Part shown: positions 34,440 to 43,177 of the stretch, one piece after another
Numbering within the stretch: position 1 is the stretch's first letter
Layout of the letters: every line of letters starts with the position of its first letter
NCBI GenBank assembly: GCA_021779955.1
Contig: JAJXZS010000034.1
Span: forward strand, 124,001 to 188,000
DNA from: Chloroflexota bacterium
Lineage (GTDB): Bacteria; Chloroflexota; Anaerolineae; Anaerolineales; Anaerolineaceae
Direction: 5' to 3'
DNA: 64,000 nucleotides
Translations under genes and position numbers: made by a program
Notes under the pieces: generated by a model
What the model saw: the letters and a program-made list of their open reading frames with translations, nothing else
What the model was told of the DNA's origin: nothing
The model's database searches: none

Positions 34440-35768
34440 TTGAAAAACGACGACAATGGATTCGATAATGGTATCCCCAATATTTTCTGGCTCTACTTGG
34501 CTGGAAAGTTCATCCAAGGTTTGGTAAAGAACATAAAAGGGATTTATCACGAATTTCCCCCCAAATTCTGGGCCGTCGTTGGGGTAAGCTTTATCGACCA
34601 CGTCGGCGGAACCTTGCTGTTTCCATTCTTCTCCCTTTACATTACCCAGAAGTTCAATGTTGGCATGACGCAGGCGGGGATTGTGCTTGGGCTCTTCTCT
34701 GCATTTGGCCTCGTGGGTTCGATGCTCGGCGGCGCGCTGACCGACAAGTTCGGACGCCGCAAGCTGATCATCTTCGGCCTGGTCTTCAGCGCGATGAGCA
34801 CGCTCTCGCTTGGTTTCGCCAATTCATATACTCTTCTGATCCCACTGGCGGTGGTAATCGGGATGCTTTCGGACATCGCCGGCCCAGCTCACAATGCCAT
34901 GATCGCAGATCTGCTGCCCGAGAACAAGCGTCAGGAGGGCTTCGGCGTGCTCAGGGTGGTTGGCAATATGGCCTGGATCATCGGCCCGACGATTGGCGGA
35001 TTCGTTGCGAACAAGTCATTTCTGGCCCTGTTCATCATAGACGCGGTCATCAGTTCCATCGTGGCTCTGCTCTTCTTCAAGTTCATTCCTGAAACCAAAC
35101 CCCAGGCTTCTGCTGCCGTCGAACATGAAAGCCTGGTCAAAACTTTCAAGGGTTATAACGTTGCCCTTATCGATAAAGCCTTCATGGCGTTTTTAGCCGC
35201 CAGCATCCTCATGGGCCTGGTTTACGGGCAGATGTACAATTCGCTTTCAGTGTTTCTCAGCCGCTATCACGGCATCCAGCCCAACGGTTTTGGTTTCCTG
35301 TTGACAACCAGCGCCATCATCGTGATCCTGTTCCAGTTCACCACCACACGCCTTGTCAAGAATCTGCCGCCGTTCCTTATGTTGGGCATCGGCACGCTGT
35401 TCTACATGGTCGGGTTTGGCATGTTTGGTGTGGTTTCGGCTTACTGGATGTTTGCGCTGGCGATTATCATCATCACGGTTGGTGAAATGATCATCGTGCC
35501 CATTTCGAGCGGGTTGGTTGCCAACTTTGCTCCGGCAGATATGCGCGGCAGATACATGGCGGTCTATGGCATTGCCTGGGGCATCCCGGCGACGATCGGT
35601 CCTGGGGCTGCCGGCTTGATTCTCGACAACCTCAATCCCAATTTGCTCTGGTATATCGGAGGCGGGCTCTGTCTCATGTCTGCATTTGGGTTCTATGTGC
35701 TTCACTTACGGTTGGGAAAACAGACCCGCTTCAAGCTCGAATCGATCGAAGCTGATGCGGCAGATTAG
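34440..35768 (+). CDS. MFS transporter
   Basis: A 442-residue 12-helix facilitator. The classical MFS loop motif is clear as GGALTDKFGRRKLI (about 95-108). The reading frame starts with TTG at 34440, with AAAGGAA 8 nt upstream; the first 40 residues are hydrophilic or amphipathic. The family resembles multidrug or MDR-type exporters, but the substrate cannot be assigned. Ends in a strong terminator. Confidence 0.86.
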   Translation: MKNDDNGFDNGIPNIFWLYLAGKFIQGLVKNIKGIYHEFPPKFWAVVGVSFIDHVGGTLLFPFFSLYITQKFNVGMTQAGIVLGLFSAFGLVGSMLGGALTDKFGRRKLIIFGLVFSAMSTLSLGFANSYTLLIPLAVVIGMLSDIAGPAHNAMIADLLPENKRQEGFGVLRVVGNMAWIIGPTIGGFVANKSFLALFIIDAVISSIVALLFFKFIPETKPQASAAVEHESLVKTFKGYNVALIDKAFMAFLAASILMGLVYGQMYNSLSVFLSRYHGIQPNGFGFLLTTSAIIVILFQFTTTRLVKNLPPFLMLGIGTLFYMVGFGMFGVVSAYWMFALAIIIITVGEMIIVPISSGLVANFAPADMRGRYMAVYGIAWGIPATIGPGAAGLILDNLNPNLLWYIGGGLCLMSAFGFYVLHLRLGKQTRFKLESIEADAAD

Positions 35769-35792
35769 CAAGTCACAAACATGGATACGAAC

Positions 35793-35822
35793 TGCGCCCC
35801 GATTGTCGGGGCGCAATTTTTT
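35793..35822 (+). terminator. Rho-independent terminator after the MFS gene
   Basis: TGCGCCCCGA/TCGGGGCGCA, a perfect 10-bp stem with a 3-nt loop, is followed by A and six T. Confidence 0.92.
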
Positions 35823-35897
35823 GCCCTTTTGCTTACCCCTGCTATTGCATACCCATTGATGCTCATACCGGTTGCAGAGGTTGCTTTACGAAGGTGG

Positions 35898-35921
35898 TTT
35901 ACCAAATCAAAAATTGGTAAA
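35898..35921. promoter_or_regulatory. Inverted repeat upstream of the aldo/keto reductase gene
   Basis: TTTACCAA (35898-35905) and TTGGTAAA (35914-35921) are perfect inverse complements with an 8-nt spacer, 86 nt before the start codon. It is a plausible operator; no regulator is adjacent. Confidence 0.35.
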
Positions 35922-36007
35922 ATGAGAACAGAACCGGCATCTGCCGGGTTACGAACCGCCAGCTTGAATTCGAGCATGGCGTAGATTATTGTTCAGGAGA
36001 GTTATTG

Positions 36008-36988
36008 ATGGAATATCGACATTTGGGTCGGTCGGGAATACGCGTCAGCGCGCTTAGCCTTGGTTCATGGGTGACCTTCTATAATCAGGTGGATGTGGAT
36101 GCAGCAATTAACGCCATGGCAGCCGCTTACGATGCGGGCGTCAATTATTTTGATAACGCAGAATCGTATGCGCGGGGAAAATCTGAAGAAGTTATGGGCG
36201 AGGCGATCAAGAAATTGGGTTGGCGCCGCTCGAGTTTCCTGGTTTCTTCGAAGTATTTCTGGGGGTTGAACGACGGCGTCAACGAGAGAAACACGCTCAA
36301 TCGCAAATATCTCCTCGAAGCAGTCGATGGATCGCTCAAACGCTTTGGCCTCGATTATCTTGATCTTATTTTCTGTCATAGGGCAGATCAATCAACCCCC
36401 ATCGAAGAGACGGTCTGGGCAATGCACAACATCATCGAACGGGGCAAGGCGATCTATTGGGGCACATCGGAATGGTCGGCGCAGGAGATCACGGCTGCGA
36501 TCGAGATTGCCGAGCGTCACCACCTGCACAAACCGGTGATGGAACAACCCCAGTACAACATGTTCAATCGGAATCGATTCGAAATCGAATATGCCCGCCT
36601 GTTCAAGGACTATGGGTACGGTGCAACCATCTGGAGCCCGCTGGCCTCGGGCCTGCTCACCGGAAAGTACAACGAGGGCATTCCTGCAGGATCGCGCGGC
36701 TCGCTCAAGGGATTCGAATGGCTTCGCAGCCAGCTTACCGATCGGGATGCCATCGACAAGATCAGGAAATTGCAGGTAATTGCAGGTGGCCTTGGTGTTA
36801 CGATGGCGCAGATGGCCATTGCATGGTGTTTGAAAAATCCGAACGTGAGCACCGTGATCACCGGCGCAAGCCGGGTCGAGCAGGTGCGCGAAAACATGCG
36901 CGCCATGGATGCGCTGCCAAAGCTGACCCCCGAAGTGATGGTCCGCATCGAAGAAGTGATCGGCAAATTGGAAATGCCCGAGCTCTAA
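36008..36988 (+). CDS. Aldo/keto reductase (potassium-channel beta-subunit-like)
   Basis: A 326-residue NADPH-dependent TIM-barrel reductase. The catalytic tetrad is complete: D49 and Y54 (YFDNAESY), K82 (SSKYF) and H124 (IFCHRAD). The [13 protein letters not shown] block and the C-terminal [13 protein letters not shown] cofactor site match the KCNAB/YghZ-type AKR subgroup. ATG 36008 has AGGAG upstream; a TTG one codon earlier is less likely. Confidence 0.93.
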   Translation: MEYRHLGRSGIRVSALSLGSWVTFYNQVDVDAAINAMAAAYDAGVNYFDNAESYARGKSEEVMGEAIKKLGWRRSSFLVSSKYFWGLNDGVNERNTLNRKYLLEAVDGSLKRFGLDYLDLIFCHRADQSTPIEETVWAMHNIIERGKAIYWGTSEWSAQEITAAIEIAERHHLHKPVMEQPQYNMFNRNRFEIEYARLFKDYGYGATIWSPLASGLLTGKYNEGIPAGSRGSLKGFEWLRSQLTDRDAIDKIRKLQVIAGGLGVTMAQMAIAWCLKNPNVSTVITGASRVEQVRENMRAMDALPKLTPEVMVRIEEVIGKLEMPEL

Positions 36989-36995
36989 ATATTAC

Positions 36996-37030
36996 GAAAG
37001 AGTCAGGTTTCTGGCTCTTTCTTTTATTTT
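36996..37030 (+). terminator. Rho-independent terminator after the aldo/keto reductase
   Basis: GAAAGAGTCAG (36996-37006) and CTGGCTCTTTC (37011-37021) form an 11-bp stem with one G-T pair and a 4-nt loop, followed by TTTTATTTT. Confidence 0.88.
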
Positions 37031-37041
37031 ACGTTTGACTA

Positions 37042-37047
37042 TATAAT
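37042..37047 (+). promoter_or_regulatory. -10 element of the CDGSH gene
   Basis: TATAAT lies within TTTGACTATATAATG (37034-37048). The same 15-mer recurs before the sensor kinase gene at 43095-43109. No good -35 is seen at the normal distance. Confidence 0.4.
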
Positions 37048-37070
37048 GGATGAATCTCAGCGGGGTAGTG

Positions 37071-37763
37071 ATGAACAAATCTACAAGACAAGCCAGGATC
37101 ACGACTCAGACAGACGGCCCTTTCAAAGTGGAGGGCGAGATTCCGCTTGTCAAAAAGAGCCAGGTCGTTTCGGAATACGGCGAACCCCTCAATTGGCGCA
37201 AAGATGGAGACATCGAGTGCGAAGGGCAGGTGCTTTTGTGTCGCTGCGGTTTTTCGAAGAACAAACCCTTTTGTGACAGCACGCACCTGGCTACGGACTT
37301 CGATGGCACCGACCAGGTGGATAACCGGCCAAGTGTCGAACGCCGCATCGATTACCCCGAGGGTGTGGGCATCGTCGTGCGCAAGGACGAGTACCTGTGT
37401 ACCGAATCGGGCTTTTGCGGCAACCGGCGCATCGATATCTTTGGCATGATGTCGCATACGGATGAACCCAGTGTGAGGGCAGAGATCATGGCCATGATCG
37501 ACCGCTGTCCATCCGGCTCGTTCACCTATGCCCTCGACGAACACGGGCCCGACATCGAAGCCGACCTGCCGGTGGAAATTGCCGTCACCACTGAAATCCT
37601 CTCCGATGGTCCGGTTGAAGGTCCGCTCTGGGTTACCGGCAATATCCCTGTGATTTGCGAAAACGGCGCGCTGCTCGAAACACGCAACCGGGTGACATTG
37701 TGCCGCTGCGGGCGGTCGGAAAATAAACCGCTTTGCGATGGTACGCACAGACTAAAGGATTAG
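37071..37763 (+). CDS. Double-CDGSH iron-sulfur protein
   Basis: A 230-residue soluble protein with two CDGSH-type 2Fe-2S sites, each C-x-C-x8-C-x3-H. The first uses C57, C59, C68 and H72 (CRCGFSKNKPFCDSTH); the second uses C211, C213, C222 and H226 (CRCGRSENKPLCDGTH). In the first, Ser replaces the Gly of CDG. The roughly 140 residues between contain an extra cysteine pair (YLCTESGFCGNR). Such proteins are redox or Fe-S transfer factors without firm function in bacteria. ATG 37071 follows CGGGG; a start seven codons upstream lies almost at the expected transcription start. Confidence 0.9.
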   Translation: MNKSTRQARITTQTDGPFKVEGEIPLVKKSQVVSEYGEPLNWRKDGDIECEGQVLLCRCGFSKNKPFCDSTHLATDFDGTDQVDNRPSVERRIDYPEGVGIVVRKDEYLCTESGFCGNRRIDIFGMMSHTDEPSVRAEIMAMIDRCPSGSFTYALDEHGPDIEADLPVEIAVTTEILSDGPVEGPLWVTGNIPVICENGALLETRNRVTLCRCGRSENKPLCDGTHRLKD

Positions 37764-37800
37764 AAACACACCCATAATTCGATAATTCTCCCCCCTTACA

Positions 37801-37836
37801 TCCTCCCGAGGTATCCCAGCCTTGGGAGGACTTTTT
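37801..37836 (+). terminator. Terminator after the CDGSH gene
   Basis: TCCTCCC (37801-37807) and GGGAGGA (37824-37830) pair around a 16-nt loop, followed by CTTTTT. Confidence 0.75.
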
Positions 37837-37866
37837 AATCCAGACGCCGGAAAGACTTACTGCAAC

Positions 37867-37893
37867 TTGGAGTTCAGGTCGACGTATTATAAT
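37867..37893 (+). promoter_or_regulatory. Candidate promoter of the ABC-2 exporter operon
   Basis: TTGGAG (37867-37872) and TATAAT (37888-37893), spacing 15 nt, which is shorter than ideal. Confidence 0.4.
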
Positions 37894-37964
37894 GAGGAAG
37901 AGTTCTTCTTCCGAAATTCCTCCATTCCGTTCCTTGCCATTCCATAACCTCATCCGAGGGCGAT

Positions 37965-38909
37965 ATGAATTCTATTCTTGAAGTGCACGAACTGGTAAAG
38001 AAATACGGCGCTACCGTCGCTGTGAACGGCATCTCTTTCGATATTAAGGAAGGCGAGATTTTCAGCCTGCTAGGCCCGAACGGTGCAGGAAAGACGACGA
38101 CAATCTCGGTGCTTTCCACCCTGCTCGCGCCAACCGCCGGCGATGCCATGATTGGCGGTTTCTCCATTCGCAAGGACCAGCTTGCGATCCGCAGGATGAT
38201 CGGGGTCATTCCCCAGGAGCTTGCCCTTTACGACGATCTCTCTGCGCGCGAGAACCTGTACTTTTGGGGGAGCATGTATGATTTGCGCGGTAAGCAGCTC
38301 AAAACCCGGGTCGATGAAATCCTGGAGCAAATTGGCCTCACCGACAAGGCGAATCAGAAGATCAAAAGCTATTCCGGGGGCATGAAGCGGCGGGTCAACA
38401 TCGGGGTTGGCTTGCTGCACCGCCCCAGGCTCATTTTCATGGACGAACCCACCGTGGGCATCGACGCTCAATCCAGGCGCGCCATCCTGGACTCGGTCAA
38501 GAGCTTGAATGCCCAGGGGATGACCGTGCTCTATACCACCCATTATATGGAAGAAGCTCAGGAACTCTCGGACCGGGTGGGCATTATCGACCACGGCGAC
38601 CTGATCGCTCTGGGCACCCAATCTGAACTGACCATGCAAGTGGGCGAGAGGGAGACTCTAGTGCTCCACGTGGGTGAATTGGACGCACCGGAGGAGTTCG
38701 TCGAGCGGTTGAAGATCCTGCCTGGGGCTGAGCACGTCCAGCGCACAGACCATGAGATCAGCATCAACACACCCAAAGCAGATGAATTGCTCTCGCCGGT
38801 TGTCGCGCTCTCGAACGAGCTGAACATCAAGCTCAAGTCGGTAGATATGCAGGCGCCCGATCTCGAGACTGTCTTTCTCCACCTTACCGGACGCGCTTTG
38901 CGCGACTGA
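37965..38909 (+). CDS. ABC-2 exporter ATP-binding protein (DrrA-like)
   Basis: A 314-residue ATPase with Walker A GPNGAGKTT (about 40-48), signature YSGGMKRRVNIGVG, Walker B LIFMDEPTVGID and the H-switch TTHYMEEAQ. The extended C-terminal domain of about 80 residues is usual in DrrA/NatA-type drug and ion exporters. First gene of a three-gene operon with two different membrane subunits 11 and 12 nt apart. Confidence 0.92.
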   Translation: MNSILEVHELVKKYGATVAVNGISFDIKEGEIFSLLGPNGAGKTTTISVLSTLLAPTAGDAMIGGFSIRKDQLAIRRMIGVIPQELALYDDLSARENLYFWGSMYDLRGKQLKTRVDEILEQIGLTDKANQKIKSYSGGMKRRVNIGVGLLHRPRLIFMDEPTVGIDAQSRRAILDSVKSLNAQGMTVLYTTHYMEEAQELSDRVGIIDHGDLIALGTQSELTMQVGERETLVLHVGELDAPEEFVERLKILPGAEHVQRTDHEISINTPKADELLSPVVALSNELNIKLKSVDMQAPDLETVFLHLTGRALRD

Positions 38910-38920
38910 ATCAGGACATA

Positions 38921-40171
38921 ATGAACAAGATACTGGGTATCGGTTGGAAAGAGGTCAAGCTGGCATTCCGCGATCGCGCCGGTCTGATCCTGATGTTGCT
39001 AGCGCCCATGCTGCTCACCCTGGGACTCGGATTGGTCACCGGGAGCTTCAATCGTTCCAGCAGTCCGGTGAGCGGCATCCCCGTCGTGCTGGTGAATCTC
39101 GATCGTGCTCAGATCGGCAATGCCATTGTCGACACATTTGCCAGCGCCGAGCTGAAAGACCTCATGGATCCGATGCTTGTTTCTGATGCAGCCTCAGCCC
39201 GGAAAATGGTCGATGACGATAAAGCCGCAGCGGCTTTGATCATCCCTGTGGGTTTCACCGATTCAATTATTCCAAACACCTCCACCGGGGCAACCGGGCC
39301 GCTTGAGCAAATTGAGCTGTACGCCAACCCCACCCGCACCACCAGCGCAAGCGTGGTCAAGACGATCCTTGAAGGCTTTCTCGGGCAGGTGGAAGTCGGG
39401 CGTATCAGTGCCGAAACCAGTGTCGCTGCTCTTATCGATCAGGGGCTCATCCAGCCTGGTGATGCTGCCCAACTTGGCGCTCAGATCGGCATGCAACAAG
39501 GGGTGGGTTTGACGGCGAACCCTGCAATCGCTCTCGAACAGAGTACGACATCGGGTTCGGCAGCTGGATTCAATGCCCTGGCATATATGGCGCCTGGCAT
39601 GGCGCTGATGTTCCTCATGTACACGGTCAGCTACGGCGGTCGTTCGATTCTTTACGAGAAGCAGCATGGCACCCTTCCGCGGTTGATGGTCGCGCCGCTG
39701 ACCACGTCTCAGATCCTCGGCGGAAAGATACTTGGTGTCTATCTCACCGGTGTCATCCAGATGCTGATCCTTATCGGCGCTTCGGCAGTATTATTTGATT
39801 TGAACTGGGGAAATCCGCTGAGCATTCTGCTCGTCGTGCTTTCCGCGGTCTTTGCAGCTGTTGGCTGGGGCAGCCTGATCGTGGCGTTTGCCAAAACACC
39901 TTCCCAGGTAGCAAACATCGGCTCTGCGATGATGCTTACTTTTGGTATCCTTGGAGGCAGTTTTTTCAGCGTCGAAAGCATGCCGGGTTGGTATACCATC
40001 TTGAGCCGGATTACCCCAAACGCCTGGGGTATATCTTCCTTCAGCACACTTGCAGCAGGCGGAACCCTGCTCGATATCCTTCCTGCTGTCTTCGCCCTGC
40101 TTGCGATGGGCGGAGTGCTGTTTATCATTTCGGTTGTCGTAATTCGACGCCGCGGTTTGTTCCAGGAATAG
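38921..40171 (+). CDS. ABC-2 type transporter permease (YbhR/YhgE-like)
   Basis: A 416-residue membrane subunit: one N-terminal helix (about 23-40), a large extracytoplasmic domain (about 45-220), then five or six C-terminal helices with the ABC-2 consensus around LPRLMVAPLTTSQILGGKI. Such architecture is typical of permeases that export drugs, lipids or peptides. Pairs with the next gene to form a heterodimeric channel. Confidence 0.88.
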   Translation: MNKILGIGWKEVKLAFRDRAGLILMLLAPMLLTLGLGLVTGSFNRSSSPVSGIPVVLVNLDRAQIGNAIVDTFASAELKDLMDPMLVSDAASARKMVDDDKAAAALIIPVGFTDSIIPNTSTGATGPLEQIELYANPTRTTSASVVKTILEGFLGQVEVGRISAETSVAALIDQGLIQPGDAAQLGAQIGMQQGVGLTANPAIALEQSTTSGSAAGFNALAYMAPGMALMFLMYTVSYGGRSILYEKQHGTLPRLMVAPLTTSQILGGKILGVYLTGVIQMLILIGASAVLFDLNWGNPLSILLVVLSAVFAAVGWGSLIVAFAKTPSQVANIGSAMMLTFGILGGSFFSVESMPGWYTILSRITPNAWGISSFSTLAAGGTLLDILPAVFALLAMGGVLFIISVVVIRRRGLFQE

Positions 40172-40183
40172 GGCAGGCAGACG

Positions 40184-41377
40184 ATGAACAAACTGATCGC
40201 AATCTTTCGCAAAGAACTCCTGAACAGGTTTACCGTCCCCGCTGAATGGCTCTACTTCATCATTCTGCCGGTCGTATTCGCTTTCGTCATCTCTGCGAGC
40301 ACAGGCAGCCCCTCGGAGACGCGTATCCGCCTGCTGGTGACCGACCAGGCGAACACCCCGCTTTCTGCCAGCCTGGTTCAACAACTGTCCAATTCTGCCA
40401 CGGTGATTCCGGAAAACGTCAGCCTGGAGACAGGGCAGCGTATGCTCAAACGCCAGTCAGCGTCGGCGCAATTGATCATTCCCGCCGATTTCGACCTGGC
40501 ACACGCGCTTGAAGGTACAGCCAAAGTGCAGCTTTTCGAACTTCCCAACAACCTGAATGCGCTGGCCGCTTCGCAGGCGGTCACGGCTGTGATCGGGCGT
40601 ATCAATGGAGACGTCGCCATTGCCGGGAATGCGGCGAATATTGCCGAATCGATCAAGCCCTTCGCCTCTGTGCAAGGCAAAGTGATCTTCATCGAAAATA
40701 CGCTTGTCCAGGCAGATACTGCCATGTCAGATGCGCCTGTCCGTTTGAACGAAGTGACCGGATCCACCGTCAGTCAGGTTCAATACGACCAGCAGGCGAA
40801 TTCATCCGCGGGTCAAATGATCACCTGGGTCTTCATTCCGCTGTTTACGCTATCTTCCGTTTTCGCAGGAGAACGGCTTTCAGGAACGCTCAAACGCCTG
40901 GTTGTGACGCCTTCTTCTAAGGCCATCATCCTCTTTGGGGTGATTTTCAGCAACCTGGTTTTTGCGCTGATTCAGATGTTTCTCCTGATGCTGTTTGGCG
41001 CCTTCGTGATGGGTGTGGACTGGTTCAGGGATCCTTTGGCGATCAGCCTCATGCTGGTCACTTCGATATTGGCTGCGGCAGCCATCGGCACTGCGCTCGG
41101 CACCTTTGTCAAAACGGAATCGCAAGGTTCCGGGCTTTCGATCATGATGGGCATGGTGATGGCGCTGTTAGGCGGCTGCTGGTATCCCATCGAACTTTTC
41201 CCCCAGGCTGTCCAAACTGCGACCCGCGTTCTTCCCACCCGTTGGGCCATGGAAGGGATGCTCGATGTCATCGTGCGCGGCCAGGGAGTGGCAGCCATTT
41301 TGCCTGACGCCGCCGTGCTGCTGGGATTTGCGGCGCTCTTCTTCGTCATTGGCGTTCTACGCTTCAGATATGAGTAA
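40184..41377 (+). CDS. ABC-2 type transporter permease
   Basis: A 397-residue paralogue of the preceding permease with the same plan: N-terminal helix at about 20-38, extracytoplasmic domain to about 215, and a C-terminal membrane domain with GERLSGTLKRLVVTPSSKAIILFG. Twelve nt separate it from the first permease. Ends before a strong terminator. Confidence 0.88.
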   Translation: MNKLIAIFRKELLNRFTVPAEWLYFIILPVVFAFVISASTGSPSETRIRLLVTDQANTPLSASLVQQLSNSATVIPENVSLETGQRMLKRQSASAQLIIPADFDLAHALEGTAKVQLFELPNNLNALAASQAVTAVIGRINGDVAIAGNAANIAESIKPFASVQGKVIFIENTLVQADTAMSDAPVRLNEVTGSTVSQVQYDQQANSSAGQMITWVFIPLFTLSSVFAGERLSGTLKRLVVTPSSKAIILFGVIFSNLVFALIQMFLLMLFGAFVMGVDWFRDPLAISLMLVTSILAAAAIGTALGTFVKTESQGSGLSIMMGMVMALLGGCWYPIELFPQAVQTATRVLPTRWAMEGMLDVIVRGQGVAAILPDAAVLLGFAALFFVIGVLRFRYE

Positions 41378-41387
41378 CCAGCCTACC

Positions 41388-41428
41388 CAGACTCCCGAAT
41401 TCTTAAAGAATTTGGGAGTCTGTTTTTT
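41388..41428 (+). terminator. Rho-independent terminator of the exporter operon
   Basis: A 17-bp stem (41388-41404 with 41406-41422, one mismatch) is followed by six T. It lies between the exporter and the convergent sugar dehydrogenase gene. Confidence 0.92.
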
Positions 41429-41434
41429 GGCATC

Positions 41435-42712
41435 TCATTTGGCCGTCAACTCGTACAATCCGCCTTGCTTTGAGACAAAATAGATCTCGCCGTTTTCATC
41501 AGTGCCAAAGCCGGTGACATTGACGCCGGTCTTGAACATTGTCTGGTTTTGCCAGTTGCCATCGGATTGTTGGATTAACCCCCAGACGGTGCCCGAACAA
41601 TAATCGCTGTAGAGATAGATGCCGGTGAAGGCAGGCAAATTCTTGCCACGGTAGACATCCCCGCCGATCACCGCGCACCCGAGAGAATGGCTGTATTCAT
41701 AGACGGGGTTGATCAGGTTTGTGGGCATGTTGGCAACAGGCTTGTAGGGGTGATCGCCTTCCATCAAGTTCCAACCGAAGTTTGCGGGTAATGCCGAGAA
41801 GTTCTCGGGCAAATAGTCGATCTCTTCCCACAAGTCTTGTCCAACATCGCCGATATAGAGCGCTCCGGTCGACGAATCGAATGAAAATTGCCAGGGATTG
41901 CGCAGTCCGTAAGCCCAGATCTCCGGCAGTCCTCCGCTGCCCGAGGCAAACGGGTTGGTCGCCGGAATGGAATAAGGATCTCCATTGTTCACGTCGATGC
42001 GCAGCATTTTGCCTAGCAGCGTGTTCAAATTCTGCCCATTGCCTTGCGGGTCGCCCTCACTGCCGCCATCGCCGCTGCCGATGTAAAGATAGCCATCCGG
42101 GCCAAAGACCATGTGCCCGCCGTTGTGATTGGCATACGGCTGCTGGATGGAGAGGATCATTTTTTCGCTCGTTGGATCGGCGACCTGGCTTGCGGCTGGC
42201 GCAGTGGGGTCTGCCGAGAAGCGCGAGATCACGGTGTTTCCGTTCAGATCGATATAGTTGACGTAGAAATAACCGTTCTGCTTGAAACTTGGCGAAAACG
42301 CAATTCCAAGCAGCCCCTGTTCGCTTCCCGTGCTGAGCACCCGGTCGCGAATATCCAGGAAGGGTGTGGATTGAAGCTGTCCGTTGCCATAGACACGCAC
42401 ATCTCCCCGCTTTTCGAGGATGAAGAGGCGGCCCGATCCATCCGCTGCATTGCCCAGATCGATGGGAAAGCTCAACCCGCTGGCGACTTCGCTGAATTGA
42501 TAGCTGGAAGGGTTGGGAAAAGCTGTGACAGAAGTGGGCGAAGCTGCAGGGGTAACCGTTGGGGGTTCGACCTTTACGGTCGGCGTGCCGATCTCAGTGG
42601 AAGTAGCCTGGCTCGAAGGCAAGCCGGTGGGTGTATTCGGTGCGGGGGCGGTGCATGCTGCAAGTATCAAGGTGGTGACGAGCCCGGCTGCCCATAAAAC
42701 TCTCTTTTGCAT
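41435..42712 (-). CDS. PQQ-dependent aldose sugar dehydrogenase-like lipoprotein
   Basis: A 425-residue secreted beta-propeller of the glucose/sorbosone dehydrogenase family (GSDH, YliI/Asd-like). The lipobox is LAAC at about residues 17-20, followed by a Thr/Pro/Ser linker to residue 66. Family blocks are SGLSFPIDLGNAADG, GLLGIAFSPSFKQNGYFYVNY, HNGGHMVFGPDGYLYIGSGDGG (with the catalytic-site His) and YGLRNPWQFSFD. PQQ biosynthesis genes are absent from the window. Would oxidise sugars at the cell surface if PQQ is available. Confidence 0.9.
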   Translation of the reverse strand: MQKRVLWAAGLVTTLILAACTAPAPNTPTGLPSSQATSTEIGTPTVKVEPPTVTPAASPTSVTAFPNPSSYQFSEVASGLSFPIDLGNAADGSGRLFILEKRGDVRVYGNGQLQSTPFLDIRDRVLSTGSEQGLLGIAFSPSFKQNGYFYVNYIDLNGNTVISRFSADPTAPAASQVADPTSEKMILSIQQPYANHNGGHMVFGPDGYLYIGSGDGGSEGDPQGNGQNLNTLLGKMLRIDVNNGDPYSIPATNPFASGSGGLPEIWAYGLRNPWQFSFDSSTGALYIGDVGQDLWEEIDYLPENFSALPANFGWNLMEGDHPYKPVANMPTNLINPVYEYSHSLGCAVIGGDVYRGKNLPAFTGIYLYSDYCSGTVWGLIQQSDGNWQNQTMFKTGVNVTGFGTDENGEIYFVSKQGGLYELTAK

Positions 42713-43177
42713 GCTACTCCTTTCTACTACCGGAGAAGTGAGAAGCTTCCTTCATCTTATAGAAACCAGGTTAAATCCGGATGAAGAGGTAATTTCAGGC
42801 AACCTGTGGACGGGAATAAGTAAAAAATTGAAACATGCTCACGATCACAATAGGATATTTCGGGTCAGCCAACCCTGCTGATCGTCAATGAGTCAATCTG
42901 CCCGGCAGCGAAGCAGATCGTTATATTGAAGGTGATCCTCAGAATGTCGACTTTTTGAAAATGCCTGGTAAAAACCTGTCGCGTAGGGGCGCTAACTGCT
43001 ATACAATTTTAATTCATGAGGGATCGAGGTTCCAGGGCATTCAATTGCTTAATTATTTCGGTTGTACAGACATAGATGCTATCTCTTTCAAGAATTTGAC
43101 TATATAATGATTAATCATCAGTACCTTCGTATATGCATTGACGTGCTGAATCCTGACAACGCTACTCAAACAAAAAA
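42713..43177 (+). other. Non-coding gap before the sensor kinase
   Basis: It separates two divergently transcribed genes. It holds a -10-like TATAAT at 43103-43108 within the 15-mer shared with the CDGSH promoter, 70 nt before the kinase start. A 48-codon frame from ATG 42961 has no ribosome binding site and is not convincing. No other structure was seen. Confidence 0.5.

Noticed and set aside
37191-37640. A Fer4_19 (YjdI-like) domain between the two CDGSH sites
   Set aside because: The expected cysteine spacing is absent; only one spaced cysteine pair is present.
42961-43107. 48-codon plus-strand frame in the gap before the sensor kinase
   Set aside because: No ribosome binding site, no family resemblance, and its stop overlaps the -10 element of the kinase gene.
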